A stretch of DNA of 64,000 bases from Luzula sylvatica (lineage: Eukaryota; Streptophyta; Magnoliopsida; Poales; Juncaceae). The stretch spans positions 14,098,393-14,162,392 of the forward strand of contig OX326960.1 of assembly GCA_946800325.1 (NCBI GenBank). Direction: 5' to 3'. Positions 1 to 13,459 of the stretch are shown here, piece after piece. The notes below the pieces were generated by a model that was not told the DNA's origin, did no database searches, and was given only the letters and a program-made list of their open reading frames with translations. Numbering within the stretch: position 1 is the first letter of the stretch; each line of letters begins with the position of its first letter. Both the position numbers and the translations under genes were made by a program.

Positions 1-1044
1 GATAAATTAATTTAATAAGTAGTATCAAAATTTAATTTAGCATTAATAAATAACGAATATGAAAAAATGAAAAATAAATCCATATTAATTTGATTGAAAA
101 AATATTCTTCTCTTTTGAGGAATGCCACAAATACAATATTTACCAACCCCCCTTATTTTGGACACATGTTTATGCAATCTCTTCATGCCACATCATCACA
201 AATATTTGAACCATTAGATTATGATATATGGTAACATATGAAACATGGATTAATCTTTGATTTTATATGATTGTGTTTTATTTGTATACATAATTCTTGA
301 TCACCATTATTCATATAATAACAATTATAGATATCGTGAGTCATATATATCGGATTATCCGGAGTAGATACACTGTATAATAATCTTATAGTATCCATTT
401 TAATTTTTCGGAAACAAATACGAATACGAACAGTACTAGTATCCATATTCTGTTCGGAGAGTAGAATTACTTAAAAATACTAACAAAAAAAGGTCACTTC
501 CTTGTGAATTTGCAATATAACTTTGAAACTAATATGAATTTAAATTTTAATGGTGTTAAAGATTTCTTTTTTGTTATAATTTTAATTTTATTATTTCACA
601 TTTGTGGTTTTCCCCCATAATTTAGTCTTTTGTATAGTTGAATATCCGAATTTGAGCAGTTGGGAGTTAACAATGAAGCTCTTATTTGCGCCGGCCAGGA
701 GAAATTTCTGCAACTGAGAATCACAAAATTCTAAAGATTTTATCGGAACAAATGAAATTTAGTGTCATAAATGTGAAATTGGCCCTCTTTATTTTTGCAA
801 ATTATTTCTCACGTGGAGAGCTGTTGACCTCTTAGTATTTTTTGAATTGTTACATATATTTGCATTATATATTAAGCAAAGAAATTATGTCGAATAATAT
901 TTCGCAGAATAAAACAAAAAGTAGAAAACAAAATAAAACCAAAAATAAAAAAAATTGGGCTCATTGCAACTTTCACATTGCCCAATTAACAAGCCTAAGA
1001 GAAAAAAAAAAAAGAAACTCTAGCTAGCTTGTTAGCCAGAAAAC

Positions 1045-1330
1045 ATGACAGTTGCCGCGTTCTTCATGTTGGTTTTGCGTACTCGTCGCCCGCCACCGCT
1101 ATCTTTCCCTTATACACCATTGATGTTGATTGTTCTTCTTGGATTGCGGTGTATCTCGATCCATCACGATGGATGTAGCCACGGGAATAGGTGTGAAGCT
1201 CGGGTATTGCCATTGCCAATCCGAGATCTTCGTCGTCGTTGTCGTGACCTTTACCACTCCTTTTCCGTTGTTGCCGTGGTCAAAATCGACCTTCTTGTCG
1301 TCATTGTCGTGGCCTAAACGATCTTCGTCC
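1045..1330. other. Duplicated GC-richer stretch downstream of MO25, unidentified
   Basis: This GC-richer, TCGTCGTTGTCGT-rich stretch recurs at 5872-6157. It is open for some distance on both strands. The minus-strand reading is Asp/Asn/Thr-rich and resembles no family I know. It lies just 3' of the MO25 stop and could be part of the 3' UTR. No function assigned. Confidence 0.3.
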
Positions 1331-1468
1331 TTGCCGTCTGGAGTACTAATATATGCACGGTATGTTGGTTCAAATTTCTAGTTATTTGATTGTCTCAAAA
1401 CAATTTCCCCATTTTTTCAATGATTTTTTATTTAATATTACTATAATAATAGAGACAAAGCTTTTTTC

Positions 1469-3424
1469 TTAAAGGGTGGATATTGCATGTATGACTTGTT
1501 CTTTGTCAGCTTCGAATTGATCGTCCTCTGAAAGAAACATTTACAAAAAAAAAACTAATTAAATACCGATATTATTAAATTTTAAGACAAAAATAAATAA
1601 ATTACTTTTGTCATGCTTGAATCCATCGAAGAATCGAAGAAGCTTGTTTCTGTTCGTTACCAAGATAGTAACAATCTCAGCTGGTTTGTTTGTTTTCACA
1701 GCAAATAACTGAAATATTTGCAATTATACCCCAAAAAGTTAATAATTACCATCTTAATATTTTTTGAAACAACAAAAGAATAGTACAAAAACTGAAATTT
1801 CACCTTGAAAATATGGAATGCTTCCATTTGAATATTCTTGCTGGCTTCCTACAAAATCAGGCAAAAAAGTAAAATGTGAATACCACGATATTTTCAAGAG
1901 AGAGAAATATCAAATATACCCACAAAAGATTCATGAGAATCATAAGATTATCCTTCGAATTAACATAACGCAACATGACCACAGAGTTAGATCGATCCAG
2001 CAACATGTCTCCCAATAACTACACAAATATATCAATTGACAATATTTGCTTTAAAACCGAACTTAACAAAAAAGTAAGAGTATCATAATATTTTGTACCT
2101 TAATAGCTTGTCTTCTTGTTATGTAATTCGTGGACGACAAAAGCCTCGTGTTGAACTCCGCAAAAAACTTCAATTGTATAAAAAATAATAATAATCAGAT
2201 AAACAAAAACATTATATTTTCAATTTAGGTGTAAATTGTAGTGGTCATTTTGGTAAATTCATCATTTAATTAGATGGAATATGTACTAACCCAGTCATAG
2301 TTTCTAGTGAGGAACTCAGCCACGGTTCTTTTGTGCCTCGTCAGAAGCTCCTAAATTTCACAAAAAATAAATATATTACAAAATAGAAAAAATTAAAAAC
2401 TAAAGAAAATTCATTTTTCGAGTTATTTTGATTTTCGAACCTTAAATGTAGCAGACGCGACAGAGGCAACATCAAAATTGGGAATCTGAATATAATCGAA
2501 GAATTTCTTCATGTGCTCTGACTCCAAAACATACCTTAAAAAAATTTCATAATTTAGATTCATAATTTTTGTTATAGTAGTTTCAAAAAATAATAAGTTA
2601 ATTACTTAGTAACGCTTTGGTGACGAATGCATTCCCTTAACATGGCTCCGTAATGCAAAGCTATATCCATATTCTCGTACCTTGAAAAAATTAAATTATA
2701 TTCGAATTAGTATTATGTTTAGAAAATAACTGGTTAGATAAAAATGGTATATTTACCCGAGAATTAGAACGTCAAGAAGATCTTTATTGGCCTCCAAATA
2801 ATCTGAAGCGACGAGCCTAAATTGAACTTGTTGCCTCTGTAAATTTGCAACCACTTGTGTTGCATCTTTCCTGGTCTGCATTTTAACCAATTATTTACTT
2901 AAAATTTTCGTAGTAATTTAGATATTAATAGTTTGAAAAGAGATGATTATGTATGTACCTCGAGATTAAGTTTAGGGAGGCAAATAATGAGCAGGTGAAG
3001 GGTATTATCCTTGAAGAATTCTTGAGTTAATTGAGAACAGGCTTTTGCTGTAGGTTCAGAATCACCACTTCCATATAGAATTGATTTCAAAATCCTTACG
3101 TTCTTGCTCAATTCAGCCATCTGAGTGAATTCAGTTCAATAATTCAGCAAAAGCTATTCTTTGTTCTATAAATTCACAAAATCGAGTAGAAATTGAAACA
3201 AATCTGGAATGATAAGAAGGAGAAAAAAAAACAATTACCTTCTCCTCCCGTTTGGCGTCTCTTACAGTAGAATTGGCATTCATATCGAGTTGAATAAGCA
3301 AATGCCTGGTCTGCCTGACAACTTCAGATGGTGTTTTCGGCTTAGATTTGAAAAGACCCTTCATATCCCCGTCACCAGAGTTCCGAACCCTCAAACAATC
3401 ACAACACTTGAACAACGACGCCAT
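1469..3424 (-). CDS. MO25: MO25/CAB39-like scaffold protein, copy 1
   Basis: Eleven exons on the minus strand: 3424-3239, 3120-2959, 2875-2757, 2680-2606, 2534-2441, 2350-2291, 2167-2099, 2018-1920, 1848-1804, 1708-1606 and 1527-1469. They join to 1,071 nt (356 residues plus stop) with every intron GT-AG, which strongly supports the model. MO25 proteins are helical-repeat scaffolds that bind STRAD and germinal-centre kinases; plant members act in polar growth and cytokinesis. Family landmarks are visible: an N-terminal KPKTPSEVV block, [39 protein letters not shown], and a C-terminus containing [12 protein letters not shown]. Length fits the family (about 340-350). Compared with copy 2 it has Trp instead of Arg at the end of exon 8 and VKTNKP instead of ANTNKP, both less family-like. 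The start is the first ATG of the open first exon. Confidence 0.93.
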
Positions 3425-3610
3425 CCGACGGAACCGACGTTTACGTCTCAGGTGAACGACGATGCTTTTCTCGTTGCTGTGGCTAGCTTTTGCGTTTTTC
3501 GGGGTGCGATTGGGCGTGAAGAGGGGAGAACGAGGAACAAGAGCTAAGAGATTTGAACGAGAGCCTTCCTCTCAAATAGATGACGTCTCAAGTTATGCAT
3601 CGCTGCGTTA

Positions 3611-3620
3611 TATTTATAGT
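3611..3620 (-). promoter_or_regulatory. TATA box of MO25 copy 1
   Basis: The minus strand reads ACTATAAATA about 190 bp upstream of the ATG. The same motif is kept in copy 2 at 8438-8447. Placement is normal for a plant gene with a 5' UTR of about 150 nt; this is inferred. Confidence 0.5.
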
Positions 3621-3950
3621 ATAAGCGTTGTAAAAACTACAGAATGCTATCAATTTTTCTGACAGTACAAATCACAAATGAAAAACCAACATTCTAGTAT
3701 TTATTTTCAATTCTGAGGCTTGAAATTTGAATGTTGGTTTTATAGTTTTTTGTAGGAGAGGAAGACGGTAATTAATTTGTTGATGATTTTATCTTTTTAT
3801 ATAATGTATTTGGTAAAAGACGAGTAATTCTACACAACATCGATCATCTAATTATGTCATTAACTACGGAATGTTGGTTCGACGTTTAATATTGCATTCA
3901 CGTTATAAAATTAGTTAAGGTTATTTTAATTCCGACATGACATCTCATCA

Positions 3951-4726
3951 TTCTAATACGAGTCATGCAACGAGAGGACGTTGAATATAATTACTCTCTA
4001 AAATAGGGGTTTATTGTTGTTTTGTGTAATGAGAAAACGAATTTAATAGGGTAGTTCTTTTTTTCTATTTTCGGGTAATTAAGAAACTAAATGAGAGGGT
4101 TGGAAATTTTTAAGATGACTAAGTAACGTAACGAAGAATACATTAATCCGATTTTATTTTGTTATAGTTTTTTATTTGAAAACATTGCATCGTTTGTGAT
4201 CTTCATTTTCTTTTTAGTAATCACATGATCAAAAAAATAAAAGAATATCAAAATTGCTATTATGCATCTCTTTTCGTACAACACGTTATAGCTGTTGATT
4301 TATTATTTTATTTAAAATAATAGAGAATAGAATGTATACTTTGTGTTCAATAATTCTTAAAAAAAAAAAGACCAGATTTGTCATAATACTTTAAAAATCC
4401 TAACTATTAAAGGATTATTATTTTCACGCTAGGCGACGAAAATGTTAATTATGTTTTTTATTGTAATGTCAAATACATATGTGTATGATAAAAAAAATAT
4501 CATCTCAAAACAAAATCATTTGAACTCATTTATCTATGATTACGTATATGTTATCTTACAATTAGTTTACATTATGATAAAAAAAAACTTATTTTATTTT
4601 ATAAAAGAATATAATACTTATATTAATGTGATCGTATAATATCTAAGGTATAATCATAACACACTTTTATTATTGTTGTCAACAATATTTTATGTAATAT
4701 CAAATATTGAAATAGTGAACTCTACG
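3951..4726. other. Spacer between the two MO25 copies
   Basis: AT-rich DNA present only between copies 1 and 2. At the end of copy 2 (8776) the sequence equivalent to 3950 joins directly to the sequence equivalent to 4727, so this block is missing from the second junction. No gene or element recognised. Confidence 0.6.
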
Positions 4727-5814
4727 ACATATGTCATTATTAATTATATAGTATTAAAAAAAATTTGTTGATTCAAAATATAAAGAAAATTATAAATATT
4801 ATGAAACCAAATAGATAAATTAATTTAATAAGTAGTATCAAAATTTAATTTAGCATTAATAAATAACGAATATGAAAAAATGAAAAATAAATCCACATTA
4901 ATTTGATTGAAAAAATATTCTTCTCTTTTGAGGAATGCCACAAATACAATATTTACCAACCCCACTTATTTTGGACACATGCTTATGCAATCTCTTCATG
5001 GCACATCATCACAAATATTTGAACCATTAGATTATGATATATGGTAACATATGAAACATGGATTAATCTTTGATTTTATATGATTGTGTTTTATTTGTAT
5101 ACATAATTCTTGATCACCATTATTCATACAATAACAATTATAGATATGGTGAGTCATATATATCGGATTATCCGGAGTAGATACACTGTATAATAATCTT
5201 ATAGTATCCATTTTAATTTTTCGGAAACAAATACGAATACGAACAGTACTAGTATCCATATTCTGTTCGGAGAGTAGAATTACTTAAAAATACTAACAAA
5301 AAAAGGTCACTTCCTTGTGAATTTGCAATAACTTTGAAACTAATATGAATTTAAATTTTAATGGTGTTAAAGATTTCTTTTTTGTTATAATTTTAATTTT
5401 ATTATTTCACATTTGTGGTTTTCCCCCATAATTTAGTCTTTTGTATAGTTGAATATCCGAATTTGAGCAGTTGGGAGTTAACAATGAAGCTCTTATTTGC
5501 GCCGGCCAGGAGAAATTTCTGCAACTGAGAATCACAAAATTCTAAAGATTTTCTCGGAACAAATGAAATTTAGTGTCATAAATGTGAAATTGGCCCTCTT
5601 TATTTTTGCAAATTATTTCTCACGTGGAGAGCTGTTGACCTCTTAGTATTTTTTGAATTGTTACATATATTTGCATTATATATTAAGCAAAGAAATTATG
5701 TCGAATAATATTTCGTAGAATAAAACAAAAAGTAGAAAACAAAATAAAACCAAAAATAAAAAAAATTGGGCTCATTGCAACTTTCACATTGCCCAATTAA
5801 CAACCCTAAGAGAG

Positions 5815-5816
<2 letters not shown>

Positions 5817-5844
<28 letters not shown>
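5817..5844. repeat. A-tract expanded in copy 2
   Basis: A run of about 28 A; copy 1 has a run of only about 12 A, broken by a G, at the matching place. It accounts for most of the 14-bp offset change between the copies. Confidence 0.9.
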
Positions 5845-5848
<4 letters not shown>

Positions 5849-6295
5849 TGCTAGCTTGTTAGCCAGAAAACATGACAGCTGCCGCGTTCTTCATGTTGGT
5901 TTTGCGTACTCGTCGCCCGCCACCGCTATCTTTCCCTTATACACCATTGATGTTGATTGTTCTTCTTGGATTGCGGTGTATCTCGATCCATCACAATGGA
6001 TGTAGCCACGGGAATAGGTGTGAAGCTCGGGTATTGCCATTGCCAATACGAGATCTTCGTCGTCGTTGTCGTGACCTTTACCACTCCTTTTCCGTTGTTG
6101 CCGTGGTCAAAATCGACCTTCTTGTCGTCATTGTCGTGGCCTAAACGATCTTCGTCGTTGCCGTCTGGAGTACTAATATATGCACGGTATGTTGGTTCAA
6201 ATTTCCAGTTATTTGATTGTCTCAAAACAATTTCCCCATTTTTTCAATGATTTTTTATTTAATATTACTATAATAATAGAGACAAAGCTTTTTTC

Positions 6296-8251
6296 TTAAA
6301 GGGTGGATATTGCATGTATGACTTGTTCTTTGTCAGCTTCGAATTGATCGTCCTCTGAAAGAAACATTTACAAAAATAAAACTAATTAAATACCGATATT
6401 ATTAAATTTTAAGACAAAAATAAATAAATTACTTTTGTCATGCTTGAATCCATCGAAGAATCGAAGAAGCTTGTTTCTGTTCCTTACCAAGATAGTAACA
6501 ATCTCAGCTGGTTTGTTTGTATTCGCAGCAAATAACTGAAATATTTGCAATTATACCCCAAAAAGTTAATAATTACCATCCTAATATTTTTTGAAACAAC
6601 AAAAGAATAGTACAAAAACTGAAATTTCACCTTGAAAATATGGAATGCTTCCATTTGAATATTCTTGCTGGCTTCCTACAAAATCAGGCAAAAAAGTAAA
6701 ATGTGAATACCACAATATTTTCAAGAGAGAGAAATATCAAATATACCCTCAAAAGATTCATGAGAAACATAAGATTATCCTTCGAATTAACATAACGCAA
6801 CATGACCACAGAGTTAGATCGATCCAGCAACATGTCTCCCAATAACTAGACAAATATATCAATTGACAATATTTGCTTTAAAACCGAACTTAACAAAAAA
6901 GTAAGAGTATCATAATATTTTGTACCTTAATAGCTTGTCTTCTTGTTATGTAATTCGTGGACGACAAAAGCCTCGTGTTGAACTCCGCAAAAAACTTCAA
7001 TTGTATAAAAAATAATAATAATCAGATACACAAAAACATTATATTTTCAATTTAGGTGTAAATTCTAGTGGTCATTTTGGTAAATTCATCATTTAATTAG
7101 ATGGAATATGTACTAACCCAGTCATAGTTTCTAGTGAGGAACTCAGCCACGGTTCTTTTGTGCCTCGTCAGAAGCCCCTAAATTTCACAAAAAATAAATA
7201 TATTACAAAATAGAAAAAATTAAAAACTAAAGAAAATTCATTTTTCGAGTTATTTTGATTTTCGAACCTTAAATGTAGCAGATGCGACAGAGGCAACATC
7301 AAAATTGGGAATCTGAATATAATCGAAGAATTTCTTCATGTGCTCTGACTCCAAAACATACCTTAAAAAAATTTCATAATTTAGATTCATAATTTTTGTT
7401 ATAGTAGTTTCAAAAAATAATAAGTTAATTACTTAGTAATGCTTTGGTGACGAATGCATTCCCTTAACATGGCTCCGTAATGCAAAGCTATATCCATATT
7501 CTCGTACCTTGAAAAAATTAAATTATATTCGAATTAGTATTATGTTTAGAAAATAACTGGTTAGATAAAAATGGTATATTTACCCGAGAATTAGAACGTC
7601 AAGAATATCTTTATTGGCCTCCAAATAATCTGAAGCGACGAGCCTAAATTGAACTTGTTGCCTCTGTAAATTTGCAACCACTTGTGTTGCATTTTTCCTG
7701 GTCTGCATTTTAACCAATTATTTACTTAAAATTTTCGTAGTAATTTAGATATGAATAGTTTGAAAAGAGATGATTATGTATGTACCTCGAGATTAAGTTT
7801 AGGGAGGCAAATAATGAGCAGGTGAAGGGTATTATCCTTGAAGAATTCTTGAGTTAATTGAGAACAGGCTTTTGCTGTAGGTTCAGAATCACCACTTCCA
7901 TATAGAATTGATTTCAAAATCCTTACGTTCTTGCTCAATTCAGCCATCTGAGTGAATTCAGTTCAATAATTCAGCAAAAGCTATTCTTTGTTCTATAAAT
8001 TCACAAAATCGAGTAGAAATTGAAACAAATCTGGAATGATAAGAAGGAGAAAAAAAAACAATTACCTTCTCCTCCCGTTTGGCGTCTCTTACAGTAGAAT
8101 TGGCATTCATATCGAGTTGAATAAGCAATTGCCTGGTCTGCCTGACAACTTCAGATGGTGTTTTCGGCTTAGATTTGAAAAGACCCTTCATATCCCCGTC
8201 ACCAGAGTTCCGAACCCTCAAACAAACACAAGACTTGAACAACGACGCCAT
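6296..8251 (-). CDS. MO25: MO25/CAB39-like scaffold protein, copy 2
   Basis: Same 11-exon structure as copy 1, shifted by 4827: 8251-8066, 7947-7786, 7702-7584, 7507-7433, 7361-7268, 7177-7118, 6994-6926, 6845-6747, 6675-6631, 6535-6433 and 6354-6296. Total 1,071 nt, 356 residues, no frameshift or internal stop seen. Differences from copy 1 include Cys to Ser and His to Gln in exon 1, Asp to Asn and Leu to Ile in exon 3, Val to Ile in exon 4, Glu to Gly at the start of exon 6, Ile to Phe and Trp to Arg in exon 8, and three changes in exon 10. Arg at the end of exon 8 and ANTNKP in exon 10 match family patterns better than copy 1, so this is the better candidate for the ancestral function. Role as for copy 1. 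Confidence 0.93.
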
Positions 8252-8776
8252 CCGACGGAACCGACGTTTACGTCTCAGGTGAACGACGATGCTTTTCTCG
8301 TTGCTGTGGCTAGCTTTTGCGTTTTTCGGGGTGCGATTGGGCGTGAAGAGGGGAGAACGAGGAACAAGAGCTAAGAGATTTGAACGAGAGCCTTCCTCTC
8401 AAATAGATGACGTCTCAAGTTATGCATCGCTGCGTTATATTTATAGTATAAGCGTTGTAAAAACTACAGAATGCCATCAATTTTTCTGACAGTACAAATC
8501 ACAAATGAAAAACCAACATTCTAGTATTTATTTTCAATTCTGAGGCTTGAAATTTGAATGTTGGTTTTATAGTTTTTTGTAGGAGAGGAAGACGGTAATT
8601 AATTTGTTGATGATTTTATTTTTTTATATATTGTATTTGGTAAAAGATGAGTAATTCTACACAACATCGATCATCTAATTACGTCATTAACTACGGAATG
8701 TTGGTTCGACGTTTAATATTGCATTCACGTTATAAAATTAGTTAAGGTTATTTTAATTCCGACCTGACATCTCATC

Positions 8777-10150
8777 GACATATGTAGTAACACATTATTA
8801 ATTATATAGTACTAAAATTTTTTTGTTGATTCAAAGTATAAAGAAAATTATAAATATTATGAAACCAAATAGACAAAGTAATTTAATAACTAGTATCAAA
8901 ATTTAATTTAGCATTAATAAATAAAAACTATTTAACATCATAAGATTTTTTTAGAATTTATATTTTAAAAGAAATAAGAATACTATTAGTTAGATAAATT
9001 TAGTAAGTTATTTAGATATAATTGTTGTTTAGTTCTAATATTTTTTTAATTTTAAAATTGAAATTATTTGAATAAAATATAAAAATAACATACTTAGTAT
9101 TACATGACACATTTATTGTTCTAATTTTTTCAAAATATATAATTAAAATATAATTAAAATTCTATTATTTAAATTTAAATTTGGGTTTTTCCATTACATT
9201 TTATTACGTAATGTATTTACAAACTCAAATCAGGGGAAATATTGTATATGAACCATTTTAATATGAATGTCAAAATAAATAGAAAATTGGAGCGAATATA
9301 TTTGACGGATTTTCAAAATTAAAGTTGTAAAAATTATGATAATATATGTTATAGGTTTTATAATGTTTAAAAATGTTATATATTAATTTATTAGTATTTC
9401 ATGATGTATAATTGCTCATCTTCCATTGCATTCACACGGCCAATCTCGGCAATTTTGGTGCCCTAGACTGATTCATTAATGATGTTGAGCATTAAATAAA
9501 CCATAAAAACAAAAAAAATCTGAAATTGTCATATATTGATAAAAGAACAAAACATTAATATATGTACTTCTATTCTAAAAAACATACAAATAAACCTATC
9601 GACATCCTATCGACATCCTATGTGAAATTACTGAATTTTAGATTACTGAATTTTTTTATTACTGAATTTTTTTTAAAAAAAAAATCTATCGACATCCTAT
9701 GTGAAATTTAAAAATGAGAACTAACTTTATTGAAATATAAACGAAGAGATGAAAAACAGAACGATCTTGACTAAATAAAAGTTGTATTTTTGTTTGTCTT
9801 AAAATTCCACAGATATTGTATATTGAAAATGAAAATTAATTTGATGAGCATAAAAGATGAATGAAAAAGAAAGTGGCATGGCTCATAAAAGAAGTGTTAC
9901 TCTTTGATGGAAAATAAAAATTAAATTAGGCGGATATGATAAAATGAAAAATAAATCGATATTAATTTGATTGAAAAAATATTCTTCTCTTCTGAGGAAT
10001 GCCACAAATACAATATTTACCAACCCCCTTATTTTGGACTCATCTTTATGCAATCTCCTCATGCCACATCATCACAAATATTTTAACCATTAGATTATGA
10101 TATGTGGTAACATATGAACCATGGATTAATCTTTAATTTTATATGATTAT
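8777..10150. repeat. Decayed, interrupted third copy of the MO25 flank
   Basis: 8777-8928 matches 4727-4872, the left end of the duplication unit. Similarity stops at 8928 and resumes at 9933-10150, which matches roughly 4873-5097. No MO25 exon follows, so only the 3' flank survives. The interrupting block (8929-9932) is listed separately. Confidence 0.8.
8929..9932. mobile_element. About 1-kb insertion in the third copy, class unknown
   Basis: AT-rich block absent from copies 1 and 2 at the same place. It contains short direct repeats: TCGACATCCTAT three times and ATTACTGAATTTT three times within 9598-9705. I found no convincing terminal inverted repeats or target duplication, so the element type is open. 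Confidence 0.45.
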
Positions 10151-11127
10151 GTTTTATTTGTATATATTTATGTGTTCCTTATTTTTCACATAGTTTTAAG
10201 CAATTTTAGAAGGCCACATCACATTACACTGATGATGTGTCGAAAAATTACTCGTTAGGTTCATATTGGATCAGTTGTACTTGATTTTGAATTTGTCCAC
10301 AATATGTTACATGATAAATTGTAAATACATATAGAATGCAAAGAGTTTGAATATCTAACATTAATAAATTAATATATAATCTCATGAAACATACATCAAA
10401 TATTGTTAGTATTTTTGGTAATATAATTTAAAAAGATTAAGAAATATATTCACTTGAATTTTATCTTTATTTTGAGATCCATATATCATAAATTCAATAT
10501 TTTTCTCTAACTTAAAATTATGAAAAGAATTATTAAAAAAATGTATAAAAATAAATATAAGTACATTAATGACTTGTAACCTAATTATTATAATTTTTAA
10601 AACTATAATTGAAATTTTTTGCAAATACTACTTTATGTTATATTTGTATTTTTACTTAAAACAATTTCGTGTTAATCTTTAAAAAAAAATAATGAAAGAT
10701 ATTTATTTAGTAAACACAAATAATTTCTAACTTATATAATATTTTTCAACAATAAACATGAAACATAAAATTTATCAGACATAAATAATTCTTTTGAACT
10801 TTTACAATGTTATTATTTTTATTTTTTGATATGAAAATTTAAAATATCATATGATTTTAATTTTTATTTATGTCCACGCATTTTACTTTATTATCTTATA
10901 GTGACATTTATTTATTTTTTGAATGTGCTGCATTAAAATACTAAATAAATATTTCGCATCGTGTCGGATTCAAAAACATTATAATAATGTCATCATCAAA
11001 CTTTTTTAGTCAATATGATTTTTATTTTCACAAAGTCTTATGTTTGATCCCGAAAATTCATAACTATATATTGTGTATGGCAAAATAAATGAAACAAAAC
11101 CGCCGCGAAGCGCGGTTAATCTCCTAG
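10151..11127 (+). mobile_element. Non-autonomous Helitron, 3' terminal part
   Basis: The right end has the Helitron signature: a hairpin CCGCG-AAG-CGCGG at 11103-11115, then CTAG at 11124-11127 followed by a T. Helitrons end in a short hairpin plus CTRR and insert between A and T. The body is AT-rich and non-coding. The 5' TC end was not located; the given start is only where similarity to the MO25 flank is lost. Confidence 0.65.
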
Positions 11128-13249
11128 TGTACATGAAAACACATTAACGAAAATAAATGAACAAAAAACTTCAATGCATTTATAAAATAGAGTTTGGAAA
11201 ATAAGTGTACACAAAATATATAGAAATAATCGGCCAAGAAAGACCACAAATGGGCTCAGATTCATTGTTTAGAAACATTGTTTGCGTTTAAATAGAGAAA
11301 GCACACAAAAAATTACAAGTAAAATCAGATTCCAATAAATAAAAATAAAATATTTGAAAATGAGATTATTTTTCTGTGGCAATGTTCGTTTGATAAACGT
11401 ATTGATCAGTCATATCTAATATCTATGGATTTTCAAGTCCGAGGACTCGAAAAATGTTCATTCGAGCGTCATGTACCCGATGCAAATAACAACTCTACAA
11501 CAAAAATACTCATATGCGGAGTTCTTTCTGTACTCCAAACGACGATACAAAAAAGATACGAATCTCGATTCAGTTTATTTTGTGCTACCCTCGATTAGAT
11601 GTATGTAAAGATAGCTCTGATTTGTGCTAATTTCATGCTTGAGTTTTTTTTGTAAATTTTGGCTATTTTGTACCAAGACTGCATTTGATTCTTTATGTTG
11701 GAATCTTAATTTGGTTTGTTTCGTGCTACGGTCCATTAGATCTGTTTAAAGACAGCCCTGATTTGTGGTAATTTCATGCTTGAGTTCTTTTTCTCAAGTT
11801 TGGCTATTGTTCCGTGCTTTGCTTTCACCTCCGTTTCTTATGTCGAATGTGGTCTATTGAAACCGTTGGGTTTGGCTGATTTGTAGTATGTTTGGGTCAG
11901 GATCTAATTCATATAGTGGTATTGAAGTATATTTTCGTTTCATTGTACTCAAATTGGTCTCCTTCTGCTATTTTTCATCCTTTATTCGTCTTTCGCTACC
12001 TCTCAGTTCTGCTATTTTCATCTGAATCTCATTTTCTCATGCCTTCCCCAGTGATTGAGCTTCATGGTTAGTTGTTGTTGCTTTTCATTGTTTGATTTTC
12101 TTCTATACTTTTGTATGTTTTCATTTCAATGCGATGTTTTTCATTGCGTTTTTTTATCTCATGTATCCTGCTTCGTCCTTATCTCATTTCGTGTTTTTGT
12201 GAGCATATTTCTAATGCTTCAGCTCATATCAACCCTTAGACGCATGATTCTCTTACGATTATGTTCTATGCTAATGGTATTTTCTTCATATGTATCTTTA
12301 TGTTTCGAATTTGATTGTGATTTAAAGAGCTTTCGTATACTTCGCCTCATGTAAACCTTTTAGCGCATAACTGGTTTGCGATTACTATTTTCAAAAAAAA
12401 CTGTTTTGCGATTACATTCTATGATAATTACTCTCTTATCCAGTCAATGTAAAGCATGCTTATTTCAGAAATACCTGCAATAATTGTCTTATTGAATAAT
12501 AGTGCGGTTATACCTCAATTATTTTTTATATGGTTGCCTTTGTCGGATAGAATTGTGCAACAAGAACAACATGATCAATTGTTCTCGATTATATCTATGG
12601 TACTGCGTTTAATCCTCACGATAAAGATGGTATATTTCTGACAGTGTTTGTATTGGGATTCAATTGAATTGACATTGATGTTATGGTTGGATTGGCCATT
12701 TCGGGTATATTCAGCATTTATTCTCAAGATTAAGTCAGACTCTCTCTTAACTCAGACCTAATTTTCTTCCATTGCAACTGATTCTATATTTGTTTTTATT
12801 TTAGAAATTAGTGTTTTATTATCGGACCTATTCTTAGTTTTTGCCTCCTCTATTCTTCTCATTTGTTTTCCTCTGGCCTGTGAAGAAATGACTACTCTTT
12901 GTTTCTCAGATTTTGTCGGCCTGTTGTGTCTAAGGCTTCTTGCGTTTTATTGATGAGAGTGCTCCTTGAAAAATTATTACGAGTAGAACGCAACTTATCG
13001 GTAATGCGTAATTGGCTATTATGCATAACATTCTAGCAAAATCTCCGTGCTCACAAGTTCCGAGGCTTTTCTTTATAGTTGTTTTGCCGTTTTCATTAAT
13101 CCGATTTTTCTTTCTTTCCATCTTTATTCTCTGACATAAAAAAACATTGCATTCAGAGATGTTTCGAACCTATTATGTTCGAACACCTCTCATCGATACG
13201 ACGAGAACTGTAATGGCCGTTCAAAAGGACTTTTTCTAATAAGAAAGAT
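11128..13249. other. Long leader/intron-like stretch, no gene recognised
   Basis: T-rich DNA resembling plant intron or UTR sequence. It contains an imperfect direct repeat of about 95 bp: around 11578-11670 and 11722-11812, both with GATTTGTG.TAATTTCATGCTTGAG. No conserved coding segment seen. Confidence 0.4.
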
Positions 13250-13289
13250 TTGATTTGTACTATTCCTGCTATTCCTCTTTCTTCTTGTC

Positions 13290-13459
13290 TTTATTCTGTG
13301 GGGAAAAAAAGAAAACATGATGTTAAAACAGATTTGAAGATTTTTGATGCAAAGAACTCTGCTCAATACGAGGAGAGTTATGGAAATAGTTCGATTCATT
13401 CTGAAGAAGACGCAAATTATTTACTAGAGAGTTATTCGATAAATTCTTCTATTATTTGA
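13290..13459 (+). pseudogene. Unidentified coding-like fragment
   Basis: A short open segment with a basic KKRKHD start and a charged, Ser/Asn-rich body with normal codon-like composition, ending at a stop after INSSII. It looks like one exon of a plant gene, perhaps captured or left behind by transposition. I do not recognise the family. Confidence 0.25.

Larger units (their letters stand above)
1..3950. repeat. Tandem duplication, copy 1 (MO25 locus)
   Basis: This block is almost identical to 4814-8776. The offset is 4813 at the left edge and 4827 through the gene; the difference comes from small indels, mainly an expanded A-tract at 5817-5844. The window opens inside this copy. It carries the gene, its 3' flank and its promoter, so a whole locus was duplicated rather than a cDNA. 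Confidence 0.95.
4727..8776. repeat. Tandem duplication, copy 2 (MO25 locus)
   Basis: Second copy of the MO25 locus, about 4.05 kb. It is nearly identical to copy 1 in exons, introns and flanks, so the duplication is recent relative to the age of the introns. The right edge abuts a decayed third copy starting at 8777. Confidence 0.95.

Noticed and set aside
219..446. 75-residue minus-strand frame, conserved at 5032-5259
   Set aside because: Conservation is explained by the recent tandem duplication; no domain, splice site or promoter supports it.
1045..1381. Plus-strand frames near the MO25 3' end
   Set aside because: Low-complexity CGTCGTTGTCG sequence open in several frames at once; kept only as an unidentified stretch.
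3209..3662. Plus-strand frames over MO25 exon 1 and promoter
   Set aside because: Antisense to a well-supported exon with GT-AG structure.
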